Shown in pieces: positions 11,241-22,400 of a stretch of DNA of 64,000 nucleotides (within the stretch, counting starts at the first letter, position 1; each line of letters begins with the position of its first letter). A program made the translations under genes and the position numbers. The stretch spans positions 84,982,730-85,046,729 of the forward strand of contig JBOZIK010000001.1 in NCBI GenBank assembly GCA_051453625.1. The letters run 5' to 3'. The DNA is from Welwitschia mirabilis (taxonomy: Eukaryota > Gnetophyta > Gnetopsida > Welwitschiales). The notes under the pieces were generated by a model, which was not told the origin of the DNA, did not search any database, and saw only the letters and a list, made by a program, of their open reading frames with translations.

Positions 11241-11960
11241 ATGCCATATCTATGAATAAAAAATAATAATCATGATAGCTTCTCAAGAGTAAGCAAGTAA
11301 ATGAGATGATAATTTTCAATTAATTTCCAAAAGAAAACCAACTAATGCTACATTCATAATAACAAGAGTCAATTACAAAGTAAATCATTAGAATATTCAA
11401 ACCTTATAAATAGATGTTCACAATAACTTACCATTAAGATGCAAACCCGGTACAACAATAAAAACTAGAGTATCTATGACCTTCTTTAGTTAATCATAAT
11501 AGAATTAATGCTCATATAGTAATGAGATTTACCATATAATGTAAATATCAAAATGATGCTTTCAAGGAACACATCATATTAAAAAGAGTATCACAGCTAG
11601 TATCATACAAGTAAATTAAGAGTAAAGTAAAAATAATGTAGTACAATAACAATTAATCAAATTAGCAACAACTTAAACTAAGTAAAGAAAAACTACTTAC
11701 ATTACCAACAAGAACCATTACTAATGTTGAAAGTTACTTCGATAAAAAAGACTCTAAATTCTTAGCTTTTAACCACATGATATTTTTTGACTTCTAGGTA
11801 AAGACTTGCTTGGAAACAAATTTAAATGATAAAGTATTGATGTTTGTAAAATACATATTTTATCTATATGGACAATTAAATTTTGAATGATCAAGTTTGC
11901 AACATAATGGCAAGTGATATTTCTAGTATAAAATGTTATACCTTTAATACTTACCTCACT
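11241..11960 (-). other. Non-coding interior of C1
   Basis: AT-rich sequence without a recognisable frame, between the polypurine region and the end of gag. In an intact element more than 3 kb of pol would lie here. The deletion junction is probably close to 11950, where gag-like coding ends. Confidence 0.5.
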
Positions 11961-13060
11961 GGATGATGCTGATGCATTGTTGCCTTCAAAACCAATTCCC
12001 TTTTTGTCATGTATAAGCTATTCTGATCCAAGCATCTTCTTAAGTTTCTTTGATCCCTGTATGAATCTTCTCAAGACTTGTGAAGACTGACTCAAATTCT
12101 TTATAAGACTTTTATTTTCATCTTCAATCTCTCTGAGTAGTGGGGGTTACAAGTGCCATGAAAGATAATGTTTCACTTCTTTCATATTCTTCATCCGAGC
12201 TTCCTTCTTTATCTTCTTCAAGGTTATCCCAAGTGGCTATTTGCGAGGGCCTTTTTAGATCCTTTGTTTTCCTGTTGTTGGCACAATTATTTTCCATATG
12301 CCAAGGCAAAAATGTTTTAAATTTTCTTGTTAAGAGAGCTACTTTAACTAATTCATATTCTGACTTGTCACTTTTTGTATTTTCTTGCATACTTTTCAAA
12401 GAAAAACTTTACTTCTTATTCTTAGAAAATTTTAACTCATAAATTTTAAAGCTTATCTTGTAGTTTGTCTTGTGGCATCTTACTAAGATCTTTACTTTCT
12501 TCGATCATAATCACCTTCAGGGATCTAAAGATATTCCTTACTATGCTAGATTCCTCCATCTTTTTTCCAAGACTTTCCATGAAGTTTACAATGTCTATTA
12601 GTCTAACAAATAATTCTTAAAGAATCTCTTCCTCATTCGTCTTAATATCTTCAAATTTTATAATTAACAAGTACATCTGTGCTTGCTTGACAGTGGATGT
12701 TCCTTCATGAATAATAGTAAGAATATTCCGTGTTTCTTTGGCAGTCTCATAGTTTACTATTCTCTTGAACTCATTTGCATTTATAGCACCAAAAATTGCA
12801 TTTAAAGCATGAGCGTCAAGAGTAGCATTATCTTTATCTAATGAAGTTTGTTTAACTTTTCATTCCAACATAGCTATAATATTGCCTTTGGCATTCTTTT
12901 GAGTTGTGATAGGATGACTATAACCTCTGATCAATATAACCTCATAATATACATCAAGAGATCTTAAAAATATTCTCATTCCATCCTTCCAATATCTATA
13001 GTTCGTTCCATTAAACAGTGGAGGCCTCGAAACGAATAGACCTTCTGTAGTAGAACTCAT
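11960..13060 (-). pseudogene. C1 gag relic (copia, UBN2-type)
   Basis: The most likely start is the ATG at 13058-13060, giving MSSTTEGLFVSRPPLFNGTNYRYWKDGM, the standard N-terminus of Sirevirus-type copia gag; an in-frame ATG 27 bases upstream lies in the leader. The first frame runs to about 12860 and homology then continues in other frames (AHALNAIFGAINANEFKRI, LIIKFEDIKTNEEE). Near 12390-12130 an acidic stretch WDNLEEDKEGSSDEEYE is open for 91 codons, and the KKLKKMLGSE/KKGIGFE segment near 12000-12050 marks the gag end. About 190 bases present in C2 (14786-14972) are missing here near 12131. Confidence 0.8.
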
Positions 13061-13112
13061 TGCTAGGGTTATTGAGTCAAAGATCAATTAAAATCTTAGT
13101 GTTGGTTCAACC

Positions 13113-13128
13113 CAGAACTTTGATACCA
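13113..13128 (-). other. C1 primer-binding site (initiator tRNA-Met)
   Basis: The minus strand reads TGGTATCAAAGTTCTG, differing little from the copia consensus TGGTATCAGAGC. It lies two bases inside the 5' LTR boundary. The equivalent in C2 (15936-15943) reads TGATATCA. Confidence 0.8.
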
Positions 13129-13130
13129 AA

Positions 13131-13876
13131 CGAAGAGTTTGAAATAACCTTGGGGAAAAGGGGGAAGGGGTAAATAGGATTACTAAAAAATTTAAACAAG
13201 TATTACTACTCAAGGAAGGAATTATGACATAAAAAGATATAAAAAAATAAACTCAAAAAGTAAAACTAAAATAATGCATAAGACAAGATCTATAGTGGTT
13301 TGGGATAGACCGTACTCAACTCTCAAAAGAAAATCAATAACTACGATTGTTCTAGATCTTTATTTAGTTCACCATCCACCAAGTTTTCAAGGCTAACCTT
13401 TAACCTTTACAAAGTGGACTTTTGTAGGCTAAGTCTCAACCTTCATAAAACCTTCAAGTGTGAGTGATGGGATGAAGCATTTATGTTCTAAGTCACTCAA
13501 ATACATGTACCAATAATGGAGCCTTATTGCTCAAATTTATTAAAAAGGTAAGTACTGAGAGAGAGAAGAATTATATTACAAAGATAAGCTTTTCAGATCA
13601 AGAGTACAACCTCCTTTTTCAAAATTAGTTCCCTCTATCTTGAGTTTTAAGTATAATCTTTTTAAATAGATACCCCTAAAATATAGCTGTTAGGTAGTTG
13701 GAAAGGAATCTGACATTTATAATAGGTAGATTAGGTGAGATAATGATTAAAAATCATCTATAAAGTTTCACTTCCACTCTGATTAGTTGACCCCTTGAAA
13801 CATCTGGTCAATCCAAATGGCTCACATCACTTGATCTGGTTACTCCTAGCTAAAATTTAGTTGACCACTGATGCAC
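13131..13876 (-). repeat. 5' LTR of C1, interrupted
   Basis: Begins at CGAAGAG (TGAAG in C2) next to the primer site and matches the C1 3' LTR up to the point where an Athila LTR begins at 13877. Only one and a partial unit of the 36-bp minisatellite remain (13402 onward); about three units are lost compared with the 3' LTR. The missing outer third is either beyond the gap or deleted. Confidence 0.75.
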
Positions 13877-14628
13877 TGCCAAATTGTATGTATTTGATGG
13901 AGTTTTATAAGTTATTTTGCAAGAAGTTTATACAGGTTTAGATGCAAATATAAGAATTTTGGAGAATTGATGGATGATCACTAATACATGATTCTTGGCA
14001 TATTTAGAGGCATTTCAGGAACTTTCTAATGGTTATTGCTTTGGAAGAAGATTACTAATTCTAGAGCTAATTTCTCTTGAGTTAAAAAGCTAAGAAATAC
14101 TATCATCCCCACTATCATCTCCTGACAGATAAGATGACAACCCCACACATGCCAAAATAGGATTTTTACTGGATTGAAGTTGGGACTAATGAAAGCTTAT
14201 TTTTTAAGGGTGTCATCCCCCATGTCGTTTCCACGACATGAAAGACAACAAATCATAACGTATGAACCATCGTCCCCTCAGTTGTCTCTATGATAGTTAG
14301 GACGACACTTGTAAGTGCCAGTTGACCTTTGTCCATTTCGTCTGTTTATTTCTTGTAATTGAGGTTTTGTAGCATCCTTTGTACATCAATTTTATTTCTT
14401 AATCATATAAATAAGACTCTCCTTCGACTCTTATCTCCATCTTCATGTGCACTAGACATTCTCGTGATAGGAGATCAAAGGACTGGAGATTCATCTCGCA
14501 AGTTGTAGAAAGACGTTCCTTTAGTAAAGGGCTATGTATCCTCCATTAAGCCTTGACTATTTTGTAACCCTGACGCTGGTTCTATCTTAATACAAAACTC
14601 TATTTTTATCGTGCATTTTAATTTTGTT
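13877..14628 (+). repeat. Athila-like LTR, 5' two thirds, running into gap
   Basis: Starts with TGCCAAATTGTATG and is the reverse complement of A1 LTR sequence, including palindromic modules near 14105-14150 and 14215-14300, a TATAAATAAG box at 14406-14415 and the R/U5 segment GGAGATCAAAGG. About 750 of the expected 1220 bases are visible before the Ns. It is inserted in the C1 5' LTR. Whether it is a solo LTR or the edge of a full element is hidden by the gap. Confidence 0.8.
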
Positions 14629-14728
14629 NNNNNNNNNNNNNNNNNNNNNNNNNNNNNNNNNNNNNNNNNNNNNNNNNNNNNNNNNNNNNNNNNNNNNNNN
14701 NNNNNNNNNNNNNNNNNNNNNNNNNNNN
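14629..14728. other. Assembly gap, 100 N
   Basis: Exactly 100 unknown bases, a usual placeholder for unknown length. The missing LTR end and any element body would fall here. Confidence 0.95.
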
Positions 14729-15875
14729 AGACTTGTGAAGAATGGCTTAAATTCTTGATGAGACTTGTGTTTTCATCTTGAATCTCTTAATATATTTGAT
14801 TTATGACCTCATGCTCCCTTCTCAAATCCTTATTGATATTATTTAGTTCATTGACTTTTCGAGTAAGCCTTTTGCATTTTTAATACAATTTATAACATCT
14901 GTCTTAAACATCCTTCTCCTCTTTATCTTCACTCATGTTCAAGTCATTGTGGTCAATGAACTTTAATGATTGAGTAGTGGGGTTATAAGTGCCATAAAGG
15001 ATAATGTTCCACTTCCTTCAGATTATTCAACTAAGCTTTCTTCTTCATCTTCTTGAAGGTTATCCCAAGTGATTACAAGTGAAGGCTTCTTTAGGTCCTT
15101 CAGTTTTCTATAAAATGAATTTTCTTGCTAAAAGAACTACTTCATATAATTCATATGCCAACCTATCACCTTTTGTATCTTTTTATGTACTTTTTAAAGA
15201 AAAGTTTTTTTCTCTTATTCTTAGAAAATTTTAGCTCATAAATTTAAAGGTTACCTTGTAGTTCATCTAGTGGCATCTTGCTAAGATCTTTACTTTTTTC
15301 GATCATAGTCACTTTTAGTGCAAATATGTTAGGAAGGGTTCTTAAGATCTTTTTTACTATTCTAGATTCCTCCATCTTTTCTCCAAGACTTATCATGAAG
15401 TTTACAATGTTTATTAGTCTAGTAAAAAATTTCTAGAGATTTTCTTCCTCATCCATCTTAATATCTTCAAATTTTGTAATTAACATCTGCATCTTTGCTT
15501 GCTTGGTAGTGGATGTTCCTTCATGCGTAATAGTAAGAATATTCCTTGCTTCTTTAGTAATTTCATAGTTTACTATTCTCTAGAACTCATTTATAGTCAT
15601 AGCATAAAAAATTACATTCAAAGCATGAGTTTTAAAAGTAGTATTAGCTTTATCTAATGAAGCCCATTTATCTTTTAGTTTCAACACAATTATAATATTA
15701 CTCTCCTCATTATTTTGAGTTGTGATAGGATGACTATAATCTATGATCATATATCCTCATAATCTACATCAAAAGATCTTATAAATATTATCATTCTAAC
15801 ATTCCAATATTCATAGTTTATTCTATCAAATAGTGGAGGCTTAGAAACAGAGAGACCTTCTGCAATAGAACTCAT
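14729..15875 (-). pseudogene. C2 gag relic (Sirevirus-like copia)
   Basis: Homologous to C1 gag over its whole visible length. The start codon (ATGAGTTCTATTGCAGAAGG, minus sense) ends at 15875 and gives MSSIAEGLSVSKPPLF. Multiple stops and frameshifts follow. The copy keeps about 190 bases (14786-14972) that C1 has lost. The end of gag is cut by the assembly gap, so whether C2 retained pol is unknown. Confidence 0.75.
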
Positions 15876-15945
15876 GACTAGGGTTAGTGAGTCAAAGATC
15901 AATTAAAATATTAGTGATGACTCAACCTAGATCTCTGATATCAAA

Positions 15946-16752
15946 TGAAGGATCTAAAATAATCTTGGAGGGATAGGGAAGGAGGATGGAATAGGTTTTT
16001 TAAAAATTTAAACAACTATTACTATCCAAAAAAGAAATTATAAAGTAAAAAAGATAGAATAAAATAAACTCATAAGCAAAACCATAATAATGCACAAGAC
16101 AAGTTCTATAATGGTTTGGAATAGATTTTACTTCACTCTTAGAGGGTAACCAATAACCAAGACTACTTTAGATCTCTGTTACTTCGCTATCTACTAGGTT
16201 TATAAGGATAACAGTTAACCTTTACAAAGTGGATTTTTGTAAGCTGAGTCTTAACCTTCATAAAAATGAACTTTTCTAGGTTGACTTTGAACCTTCATAA
16301 AATGAACTTTTCCAAGCTAAGTTTCAACCTTTATAAAATAGCTTTTTTGGATTTAGTCTTAACCTTTTAGCTTCTTCAAGGGTGAGTGATGGAATGAAGC
16401 CTTTATGCTCTAAATCGCTCAAATACAAGAATAAAAAATGGAGCCTTCCTACTCAGATTTGGTTTAAAGGTAGGTAGTGAGAGAGACAAGAATGGCATTA
16501 CAAAGGTAAGCTTTTAGATCAAGAGTACAACCTGCTTTTCTAATCAATTCAAACAATATCATTGAGTTTGAGTGTAGCGTCTTAAAAAATATATCCCAAA
16601 AATATAGCTATTATGTAGTTAGGAAGAAATATGATACTTACAATGGATAGATTAGATGAGATAACCATTAAAAACCATTTTAAATTTGGTCATGTGTGCA
16701 AGTTTGGTTAGCCCCTTGAATCATCAAGTCATCCCTATTCTAAGACTTTCCA
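15946..16752 (-). repeat. C2 5' LTR, partial
   Basis: Begins with TGAAGGATCTAAAATAA beside the decayed primer site and matches the C1 LTRs. Four units of the 36-bp minisatellite lie at 16217-16360 (36, 37, 36 and 35 bp). Similarity to the C1 3' LTR fades near 16750 after CATTCTAAGAC-like sequence, leaving it about 340 bases short. Confidence 0.7.
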
Positions 16753-17294
16753 AATTTAGGTAAGAAATAAAAACTCAACTAAGAGAGAAGATGAATAAAA
16801 CAAAAGGCAAGTTAATATTTTAATATTATAAAATAAAGATCTAAAATACATAATATACATACTACAAAGAAATTTCTAGTTTAAAAGTTAAAGTAGAGGA
16901 AGATGAATGATAAATTTTTAAATAATCTATAGAAAATTCCAATTGAATTATAGCAATAAAAGGAGAGCTTAAATGTATGAATAAACATAAAAATTTAAAT
17001 ATCTATTATCTTTAATAAGGGAATACAAAAAAAAAAAAAAAAAAAAAAAGAGAGAGAGAGTAAAATAAACTTACAACTTCATAAGAAATAAATATAACAA
17101 TGAGGTCTAACATAAAGAACATCTAATGGTACAAGAAAATAGATAAAGAAAAAGATAATCATGGATAAATGATTTCTATATTAGGTTATATGAAATATAT
17201 TTATGCCTTTATTATAGTTATATCTTAATAAATTTAGAAAGTTTAAAAAATATATTTAAATATATTCTTTTAAATAGAATAATTTTCAAAGAAG
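16753..17294. other. Unassigned AT-rich spacer with A/GA simple repeat
   Basis: No frame or recognised element. It contains an uninterrupted A tract of about 23 bases followed by (GA)n at 17027-17060. A poly(A) next to a GA run could be the old tail of a retroposed sequence, but no body could be identified to its left. Confidence 0.55.
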
Positions 17295-18385
17295 TTTTTG
17301 TTAAATAACCTCCTACATTTGCTTACTCAACATGGAAGGTAAACTTCTAAAATTTCATTCTTACTTGTATGGTTTAAAAAGTCACCTTATGCCTAGGATC
17401 GATGTCTTTATAATTATATTTTTTTAATAAATCTTTGAAATGTATCAATCTAAGATTACCTTATACTAATTAAAAAAAAGAAAGAGATTTACTCTACATT
17501 CTACTTTATGTTGATGATTCAATTTTCCATAATAATAATTAAGGTCTTATCGTAAATTTTAAAAATTTTGTGAAAGCCAAACTTAATATGGTAGGACTTT
17601 CACTAATAAGGTTTTTCTTTTTTTCTTTTCTTTTTTTCTTTCCTTTATGAGATTAGAGGTAAATTAAGAAAATGACATCAGTAAAATTTCATAATCAAGG
17701 TATGTTAGAAAACTTGTTTAAAGTTGATCTTATTTAAAACCAAAACATTAAAAACATCCATGCCTCCTAATTTTCAAATTATTAAGGAAGTTTTAAGTTT
17801 ATACTATAATGTAAATAAATATCACTCTATGGTTAGATCATTAATTTTTAATATAATTACTCATTCAAATCTCTGATTTTAGTTGGAATTGCTATATGTT
17901 TTATGAAAAATCTAAGAGAACAACACAACACTCAAATATTATAAAAGACATCTTAAGATATGTTTCTAGAACTTTGAATTATGATCTTATTTATGGTCAC
18001 TATCCTAAACCATGATTTCACGCTTACTATGATGTAGCTTAAAGAGGTTGTGTATACACCATGAAATGAGAGATAAGTGAATTATGTGGTTCTAAAAGCT
18101 ATTCATAAATTTTTAACGGATAATCAGTTTACCAATTTTAATCTTTTCTAATACTTAAAGTTTAATTGAAATTGTGCATATTCTATTATTTAATAATGAT
18201 TGAAATACTCTAATTTATGCTATCATTTTGTTAGAAAAGTAGTAAAAGATGATTTACTTAAATTTTAATTTATTTCTAGGAATGTATAGCTTACTAATTT
18301 CTTAACAAATCCATTTTTAATTTTGTGTTTTACATATTCTCATCTTTTAACTTTACCTTAGTTGAATCTTGGTCAAAGAAAGAAA
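17295..18385 (+). pseudogene. C3 copia RT and RNase H relic
   Basis: Plus-strand frames show, in order, LYGLK near 17370 (copia KALYGLKQSPRAW), the catalytic YVDD at 17507-17518, a MVRSL segment near 17835 with FMKN near 17900 (copia MVGSLIYL...FM), RNase H sequence near 18020, and the end motif YHFVRK...DLLKF near 18220-18265. These are the last two pol domains of a Ty1/copia element. Frames shift repeatedly. The front half of the element is missing or too degraded to recognise. Confidence 0.75.
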
Positions 18386-18514
18386 TGTTATCATAGTAGT
18401 GTAAATATTCTAGTAGTACTATTTCATATTCATTATGTTGATAAATGTATTATGTACTAAGTTAAAATTAGTATTTATTATGATTTTCTATTACTATGTG
18501 TGAGGCTTTTGTGA
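18386..18514 (+). repeat. C3 3' LTR, first 129 bases
   Basis: A purine tract (GTCAAAGAAAGAAA) is followed by TGTTATCATAGTAG, the expected polypurine-tract/LTR junction of a copia element. The LTR is interrupted by A3. Sequence resembling positions 18461-18490 reappears beyond A3 at 27200, so the LTR probably resumes there. Confidence 0.6.
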
Positions 18515-19654
18515 TGCCAAATTGTATGTTTTTGATGGGGTATGAGTAGTTTTGTAGGAGATTTAGATAAATTTAAGCATAAAAATGATAATTATTAAGA
18601 GTCAAGAAAACAATCACGGAAATGCATAAGTAGCAACACATTTGGAGCCATTGTGGATAAATTATAATACTTCACATTTTAAGGATGAATTAATATTCTA
18701 CAAGGACAAATTCACTTGATGAAAGAGCTTGAAGAATTCTATTGTTCCCTCCATCATCTAGATGACCACTAGGATAACACCACTTGCATGTTGATTAGAA
18801 TGTTGACTAGACTAACACGAAGGCTAAATATAGAATTCTATTAATGTGGCATCATCCCAACCATCCTCCAAATGATGATCAAGATGACAACCTAATTTTA
18901 GTCAATGTATCAAACTTCATCTAACTTATGCAATGTGTCATGTGCTTTCTACATACTATTAGGATTTCTCATGTGTCTGTTGGGATTATCTATTTTTTAG
19001 TATAACGTATCAATAAATACCACCTTTTCCCTTGATTCTAATCATCCTTATTACATTAGAAATTCTAATCATCCTTATTATAGTAGGATGTTGATTCAAA
19101 TTTTAATGAAACTCTTCTTTTAGTTTTATTTATATTCATATGCATATGCCTTATGATTTATGTTGGTTATGATTGTGTGACAATTTCATAATTGATACAA
19201 GTCATGAAGGGTAAAATTTGTTAAGAATGAAAATCATTAGTTAAAGACTTGTATTGCATTTTTAAATTCATATATTAAACCATTGCATGTTTTTGTATTC
19301 TGTTTGATGCACTTGATAGCTTAGGTTGGATAGGATTAGTGATAGCTTTCTTAATTGATTTATAGATTATACAAGGCCAATATTAGTGCTAGAGATTTGG
19401 TAGTTGAATAAATATTATGTTTAGAGTAGATTGCATTGGCCTTTTCATAATGTATTTACTTTTCTTACATTGTTAATTTTCATTTTGAACCTTTACTTTT
19501 TGAAAATCAATTCTCTTTCTTCTCGCCTAGTGCCTTCAATGGATTATCACATTCAAATCCACTTTGATCTATATTAGTATATTATATTTATGCATATATT
19601 TGTGATTGACAAGATTTGGCTAAGAATGTAACATTTTCATAAATACACATCACA
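18515..19654 (+). repeat. 5' LTR of A3
   Basis: Starts TGCCAAATTGTATG and ends at CA 19653-19654, set by aligning CATAAATACACATCACA with the 3' LTR end (CATAAATATGCACTGCA). It is about 80 bases shorter than its partner; part of the loss is near 19050-19100, where the R/U5 segment is abbreviated. Palindromic modules lie at about 18745-18790 and 18855-18900. Confidence 0.8.
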
Positions 19655-19659
19655 ACATC

Positions 19660-19678
19660 TTAGCACTATTATCAAGGA
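19660..19678 (+). other. A3 primer-binding site, decayed
   Basis: TTAGCACTATTATCAAGGA stands where A1 and A4 have TTGGTGTCATTGTCGAGGA and TTGGCATCGTTGTGGGAAA. It is therefore a degraded tRNA-Asp primer site, five bases after the LTR. Confidence 0.65.
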
Positions 19679-20539
19679 AATCTATAAGAAGTTTGAGGAT
19701 TATTATTAGCTAGATAAGTACTTTGGATTTTGATTTAGATATTTGTTTACAATAGCATTATATTTTCACTATAAATAATTTATTTTTTTTGGATTTTTTA
19801 ACATTTTTCATTTTTCTTTCTGCATTTGTTAAGCTTGTCGTCCTATCTGTCATTTAGATGACATAGGAAGATGATGACATAGGCAGATAATGGTTTATAA
19901 TTTTTATTTTTGGTTTTCTACCACAAAATAATTTGATATCTACTCTTCTATCATCTAAATAACATAGGTGGATGACTATTAGTTTTGGTTTTAATTCTGT
20001 TTCTATTTTTCTTTGTTCTCTGTTTTCTATTTTTTATTTACTATGTAGTAGTAGTCTAGGTAATCATCTGTACGATGACAGAATAGAAACACATTGATCA
20101 TATAGGAATGTAGTACATTTATATAAAAAGATAAATATATGAGGTAGCAAAACCTAATCAAGGGAAACATTAGAGAAGATCTATTCAACTATAAGCTTAA
20201 CTAGGTACGCATACCCCAGGTACATAAAGAATTTCAAGAGTTAAACAAGAAAATTTTTTAGCTTTTATTATTTCAGAATCTAATTTTTCAAAAGAAAGTA
20301 ATAGCACATAAGCAAATCATTTTTTAATCTATTTTAAATATAGTGCAAAAGCAAAAGCAAGTAGCATCATCCAATACCCCAACCATGATAAGAACTCCTA
20401 ATGCAAATATATCTAATGCAAATATAAGTATTAAACCTAAAGATTTAATAGCCCATAGCAAACATGAATTCCAAAACCCTTTTGACTTATCTCTTGATGA
20501 TGATGTAGAGATAAAAACTTAAATGCTTACCTAACGTTT
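19679..20539 (+). other. A3 leader with nested palindromes
   Basis: Non-coding leader before gag. The clearest palindrome spans 19837-19878, with an inner TGTCATTTAGATGACA-like core and outer GTCGTCCTAT / ATAGG...GATGAC arms. Others lie near 19950 and 20055-20090. The stretch 20341-20470 (AGCAAGTAGCATCATC...) matches A4 near 29540 and marks the approach to gag. Confidence 0.6.
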
Positions 20540-21260
20540 TTAAGAGAACCTAATGAAGATTTGTTTCAACGTCTCACTGACATAGAACAACTAGTGGTTA
20601 CTTCAGAAAATGAAAAAAAATGAATTAGTGGTAGAAGCTAATACTTAGAGTGAAACTTTTACTTAAGAGTATACCTCATAAAAGTCATAAAACTTGAAGT
20701 CAAGTATAACATGCTTTTATTAAAAGATTTATGAGAGAGAGCACGATGAGAAAAAGAAGAAAAAAGTCATAAACTTTTAATAACAACTTAATGAGGACTC
20801 TGCCATAACATATAAATAATTCATTATAGCGAGTCATTCCAATCATATTAATGAATTCCCTAAAAAACAATTCATAGACTATTTTTATAGTGAATTAAAT
20901 AGGAAAATCAAATAACTTATAGATTTTTTATGTGATGGTAACTTGATAAACTTAGATTTAGAAAATGCAGGGACTTTATTGAAAGATCTTATTGAAATTA
21001 GTCAAACTTGCCCTCAATCAAATTTTAAAGAAAATCAAACTATAGATCAAATTATAAAGGAATTAAAAGAAGTAAAATGTAATAAAGGATTCCACCACTT
21101 CTTTAGAGAAATACACTCAAATGATTATAGAAGCAAAAATAACAAATGAAAAAAACATAACATCACTATGTGATATATGCAAAGATAATTATCATGTAAT
21201 AAAAGAATGTCCCTTATTTCCAACATGTAAAGAAAAAAATACTTGAAGAAGTATGTGCAT
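20540..21260 (+). pseudogene. A3 gag relic with intact zinc knuckle
   Basis: Begins FLREPNEDLFQRLTDIEQL (Athila-type capsid start) and ends with a zinc knuckle CX2CX4HX4C at 21169-21210 (CDICKDNYHVIKEC), with all four metal ligands present. Compared with A4, the part around the RGKAKLWL segment (20620-20700) is damaged, and several frameshifts separate the blocks. The longest open piece, 68 codons (20943-21149), is the linker before the knuckle. In life, gag would form the cytoplasmic particle packaging element RNA. Confidence 0.75.
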
Positions 21261-21900
21261 TTAACTAAAGGCCTTCAGATTTTTAAAACCAAATGTAATA
21301 TCAATAAGGAATGAATTGGCAAAATAATTAAAAACCTTTTGAGAATAAATTCAATAATTTAAACTTCAACCAAATAACTTTTAATCAAGATTTTTAAATT
21401 CTCAAAATCAAAATCAAAATGATATAATGAAAGAGTTAAGAAGAACTAACTTAACTATTGAAAATCAAAATAAAAACATAAAAAATTTAGTTAATTTATT
21501 TCAACAAACAATGCTAGCCCTTCAAAGATCACAAGGGTCTCTTGCAATTCAACCTTTTCCAAATCCAAATAAAGTAAGATGAGATTGTAAAACAATTGAT
21601 ACAACTTCAACTTCTAAAAATGATAAGGAAGGTGAGTAAGAGGATGATATAGAAATCTTAGAAACATATACTTTCCCTTCAACTTTAGATGAATTTTCAT
21701 GAAGAAATAAAACAAAAAGACAAGTTATCCCTTGGCTTAAAACAAATTCCACTTTTGATAAGCACTTAATAAAAGATGATAATAACAACTCATACTTTTT
21801 AAAACTCTTGCAAAAAAATTCTAAGTATGCTAAGTTGTGGAAAGACCTACTTAAAAGAAAACAAAAACATACTATCCCTAGTAGAGTCTTCCTTGTTCAA
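21261..21900 (+). pseudogene. A3 gag C-terminal linker
   Basis: Asn/Gln-rich, coiled-coil-like coding remnant (repeated NQN and ENQNKN patterns, 21400-21500) between the zinc knuckle and protease. Similar sequence occurs in A4 (30640-30780) and A5 (51660-51800). An antisense open frame at 21549-21788 is a by-product of this biased composition. Confidence 0.55.
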
Positions 21901-22400
21901 TCAATTTTCAACTTATTCATTTAAAAGGCACCTAAATTTCAAAACCTTAGGGTAACAATAGTATGTGTTACTTTAAAAGAAAATAAAAAAATCAGAAAAG
22001 CTTTAATTGACATAGGAGAAAGTGTAAACATCATGACTCTTCACATTTATAAAAGACTTGGGCTAGAGAAAGAATTAAACCTATACAAATCATATTAGAA
22101 CTGATTAACACTTTAATTAGGAAACCTATGGGACTGTTAAAAACATAGTCATCCAAATAGAATAATCCTACTACCCCATACATGTGGTTATAATTGAAGT
22201 GCAATATGATGGAAGTTACCCACTAATTTTAGAAATATCCTTTTGTGCAATCACTCATTGCATCATAGACACACAAACTGAATTAATGGAATGTCACATT
22301 GTTAATAAGAGATATACTATTAAAGTCTTTAATGCCATAGAAAAAGATATGGCTGATGAATAAAGCTTAGAAAAAAGAGCTAAATAAACTTTATTTATTT
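21901..22400 (+). pseudogene. A3 aspartic protease relic
   Basis: ALIDIGESVNIMTLHIYKRLGL carries the aspartic protease signature; DIGES at 22009-22023 replaces the family's DLGAS, so the catalytic Asp is kept. A recognisable downstream segment (LILEISFCAITHCIIDTQ, from about 22225; compare ILGRPFLATA...IDV) extends to about 22370. This is the last identifiable pol part before an abrupt change. The frame contains stops and shifts. Confidence 0.75.

Larger units (their letters stand above)
9651..13876 (-). mobile_element. Sirevirus-like Ty1/copia element C1, pol deleted
   Basis: Minus-strand element with 3' LTR (9651-10796), several polypurine tracts, gag, tRNA-iMet primer site and 5' LTR (from 13131, cut at 13876 by an Athila LTR). 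The internal region is only about 2.3 kb: protease, integrase, RT and RNase H are all gone, and gag joins almost directly to the 3' non-coding part. The gag type (MSSTTEGLFVSRPPLFNGTNY, acidic SSDEEY region, KKLKKMLGSE segment) and multiple polypurine tracts are typical of Sireviruses. It may have been propagated as a non-autonomous copy or reflect one later deletion; one copy cannot decide. Confidence 0.75.

Noticed and set aside
12140-12442. 100-codon plus frame
   Set aside because: Antisense to the acidic SSDEE region of C1 gag, whose composition removes stops on the other strand.
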